Shown: piece after piece, positions 5,914 to 6,805 of the stretch | How the letters are laid out: every line of letters starts with the position of its first letter | Numbering within the stretch: the stretch's first letter is position 1 | Source of the DNA: Ignavibacteriales bacterium | GTDB taxonomy: Bacteria > Bacteroidota > Ignavibacteria > UBA10030 | Direction of reading: 5' to 3' | Length of the DNA: 6,805 nt | NCBI GenBank assembly: GCA_016207365.1 | Contig: JACQPU010000296.1 | Location: forward strand, 1 to 6,805 | Position numbers and translations under genes: made by a program | Notes under the pieces: model-generated | The model's input: only the letters and a program-made list of their open reading frames with translations | Told to the model about the DNA's origin: nothing | Databases searched by the model: none

Positions 5914-5929
5914 CTCCCCCGCAGGGAAA
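5899..5929 (-). other. Short inverted repeat directly after the bamA stop
   Basis: CCTGC and GCAGG (5907-5911 and 5921-5925) can pair around a nine-base loop. A further TTTC/GAAA pair (5899-5902 and 5926-5929) could extend the stem across a four-base bulge (5903-5906). It sits immediately downstream of bamA on the transcribed strand. No T-run follows, so it is not a convincing intrinsic terminator; at most it could protect the bamA 3' end or weaken read-through. It overlaps the candidate -35 of skp1. May be chance. Confidence 0.3.
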
Positions 5930-6805
5930 TCAGAAACTGCGTCCGAATTGGAAGTGAAATCGCCAGCCCGAAGGACCTTCACCGGGAGCGAGACCGTCAA
6001 ATCCGTAGCCGTAATCGAATCCGATCAGACCAATCGGATTAATCAGCAGCCGGATGCCCATTCCGGCCGACCGTTTCAGTTCGAGCGGATCCATGACGCG
6101 CGGTTCTGCCCAGACGTTGCCGGCCTCGGCAAAGAGAAGCGTATAGATGGGAATCGGATTCAGGGCAAGCGCAAAACGAAGTTCTGCGGAATGTTTGGTG
6201 AGACCCTTGCCGCCGATGATGCCGCCTCTGTTGTTGATGTTGCCTGGCACACGGGGTCCCACACTGCGATCATCATAGCCGCGGAGCGGAGTCGTGGAGA
6301 ACTGTCCAAGTCCCGTTCCGCCCATGTAGAAGTAATCCTGGATGGGAATGAAGGAGTCCCGGTCAAAGCCAAAAATTAAGCCGTACGTCGAGGAAAGAGC
6401 AAGCGCGATCCGCGTGCTGCTCGCAATCGGCACGTACCAATCGGCATTGAAGACATGCTTGTGATAGCGCGCCGTTCCGGGGAGAAATGGACCTCCGGAG
6501 ATTTCCGTGAGCAGCGAGAGACTCGACCCGCGCGATGGGAAGATCGGGCTGTCTGTGCTGTTACGCGAAAGGACCTGTGAAATTCCCACCTGATTGCTGA
6601 CACCCGTCGTATAATATCCGCCGCCCGCGTTTACTTCGTTCCTCTGATACCGAACAGTCCAATCGCCGCGAAAGAGATGATCAGGCCACTTGAGCCTTCG
6701 CCCGATTCGAAGCGACGCGCCGGTGATTCTGTAATCGTAATCGAAATAAATGACGCGCGTATCGAACAGCGTAACCCCCAGCAGTGTCGGCGTGTCAAAC
6801 ATCCA
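5930..6805 (-). CDS. bamA: Outer membrane protein assembly factor BamA, C-terminal barrel part (5' end outside window)
   Basis: BamA is the essential Omp85 protein that folds and inserts beta-barrels into the outer membrane. Only the last 291 residues are visible; the frame is open through base 6805, so the first ATG seen (6800-6802) is internal. What remains is most of the 16-strand barrel domain (bacterial surface antigen family); the periplasmic POTRA repeats lie outside the window. Visible residues 161-177 carry the family landmark: MGGTGLGQFSTTPLRGY with the RGY (VRGF/Y-type) motif at 175-177, the extracellular loop 6 tip that reaches into the barrel. Further hallmarks are FAEAGNVW (225-232), GIRLLINPIG (250-259), FDYGYGFD (263-270) and a final strand FHFQFGRSF ending in phenylalanine, the expected C-terminal beta-signal. 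A TamA-like or other Omp85 protein is the alternative, but the two skp genes and lpxD next door make BamA much the likelier choice. Confidence 0.93.
   Translation of the reverse strand, partial: WMFDTPTLLGVTLFDTRVIYFDYDYRITGASLRIGRRLKWPDHLFRGDWTVRYQRNEVNAGGGYYTTGVSNQVGISQVLSRNSTDSPIFPSRGSSLSLLTEISGGPFLPGTARYHKHVFNADWYVPIASSTRIALALSSTYGLIFGFDRDSFIPIQDYFYMGGTGLGQFSTTPLRGYDDRSVGPRVPGNINNRGGIIGGKGLTKHSAELRFALALNPIPIYTLLFAEAGNVWAEPRVMDPLELKRSAGMGIRLLINPIGLIGFDYGYGFDGLAPGEGPSGWRFHFQFGRSF

Noticed and set aside
5899..5929. Intrinsic terminator after bamA
   Set aside because: The stem is short and bulged and no T-run follows in either direction, so it is listed only as an inverted repeat.
5812..6000. 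63-residue N-terminal extension of skp1 (start at 6000)
   Set aside because: It overlaps bamA by about 70 bases, lacks a ribosome site and would put a clear signal peptide in mid-protein. The ATG at 5809-5811 has GAGGA eight bases upstream.
6800..6802. ATG near the right edge as the start of a 290-residue protein
   Set aside because: The frame continues upstream to the window edge and the protein lacks the rest of the barrel, POTRA domains and a signal peptide, so this ATG is internal to bamA.
1..6805. A previously undescribed system (defence, mobile or biosynthetic)
   Set aside because: Every gene belongs to a well-known housekeeping family; no gap exceeds 118 bases and no repeats or foreign-looking genes are visible.

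Overview
This window is a compact block of eight genes, all on the minus strand, with short or overlapping junctions. Read in the direction of transcription (high to low coordinates) it is: C-terminal part of bamA (cut by the right edge), two tandem skp/ompH-type periplasmic chaperone genes, lpxD, an lpxC-fabZ fusion, lpxA, a lipoate/octanoyl transferase-family gene, and panB (cut by the left edge). There are no RNA genes, mobile elements, CRISPR arrays or long non-coding stretches. The longest gap is 118 bases, between bamA and the first skp gene.

The organism is a Gram-negative, lipid A-making bacterium, most likely of the Bacteroidota/Chlorobiota/Ignavibacteriota (FCB) group. The main reason is the single polypeptide joining LpxC to FabZ, a hallmark of that group. 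Two tandem OmpH/Skp genes after bamA and the PanB and LpxA sequence styles fit as well. The DNA is moderately GC-rich (judged by eye), so an AT-rich Bacteroides or Flavobacterium is less likely. No genus can be named from this window.

How the genes work together: BamA inserts beta-barrel proteins into the outer membrane, and the Skp proteins carry those barrels unfolded across the periplasm. LpxA, LpxC and LpxD catalyse the first three steps of lipid A synthesis. The FabZ domain dehydrates 3-hydroxyacyl-ACP, the acyl donor that LpxA and LpxD also use, so it sits at the branch point between phospholipid and lipid A synthesis. Protein and lipid construction of the outer membrane are therefore encoded side by side, as in the E. 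coli order bamA-skp-lpxD-fabZ-lpxA-lpxB. Here LpxC is fused into the fabZ position and lpxB does not follow lpxA. The last two genes belong to cofactor metabolism: protein lipoylation/octanoylation and pantothenate (coenzyme A/ACP prosthetic group) synthesis.

A possible internal promoter lies in the bamA-skp gap. From there, skp1 to panB could form one transcript: gaps are 25, 6, 13, 3 and 6 bases, followed by a 17-base overlap. I see no undescribed system. The points most worth a second look are the insertion in the LpxC domain next to its zinc site, the single stop codon separating LpxC-FabZ from an in-frame LpxA, the cysteine in the lipoate-family protein, and the collinear Skp pair.
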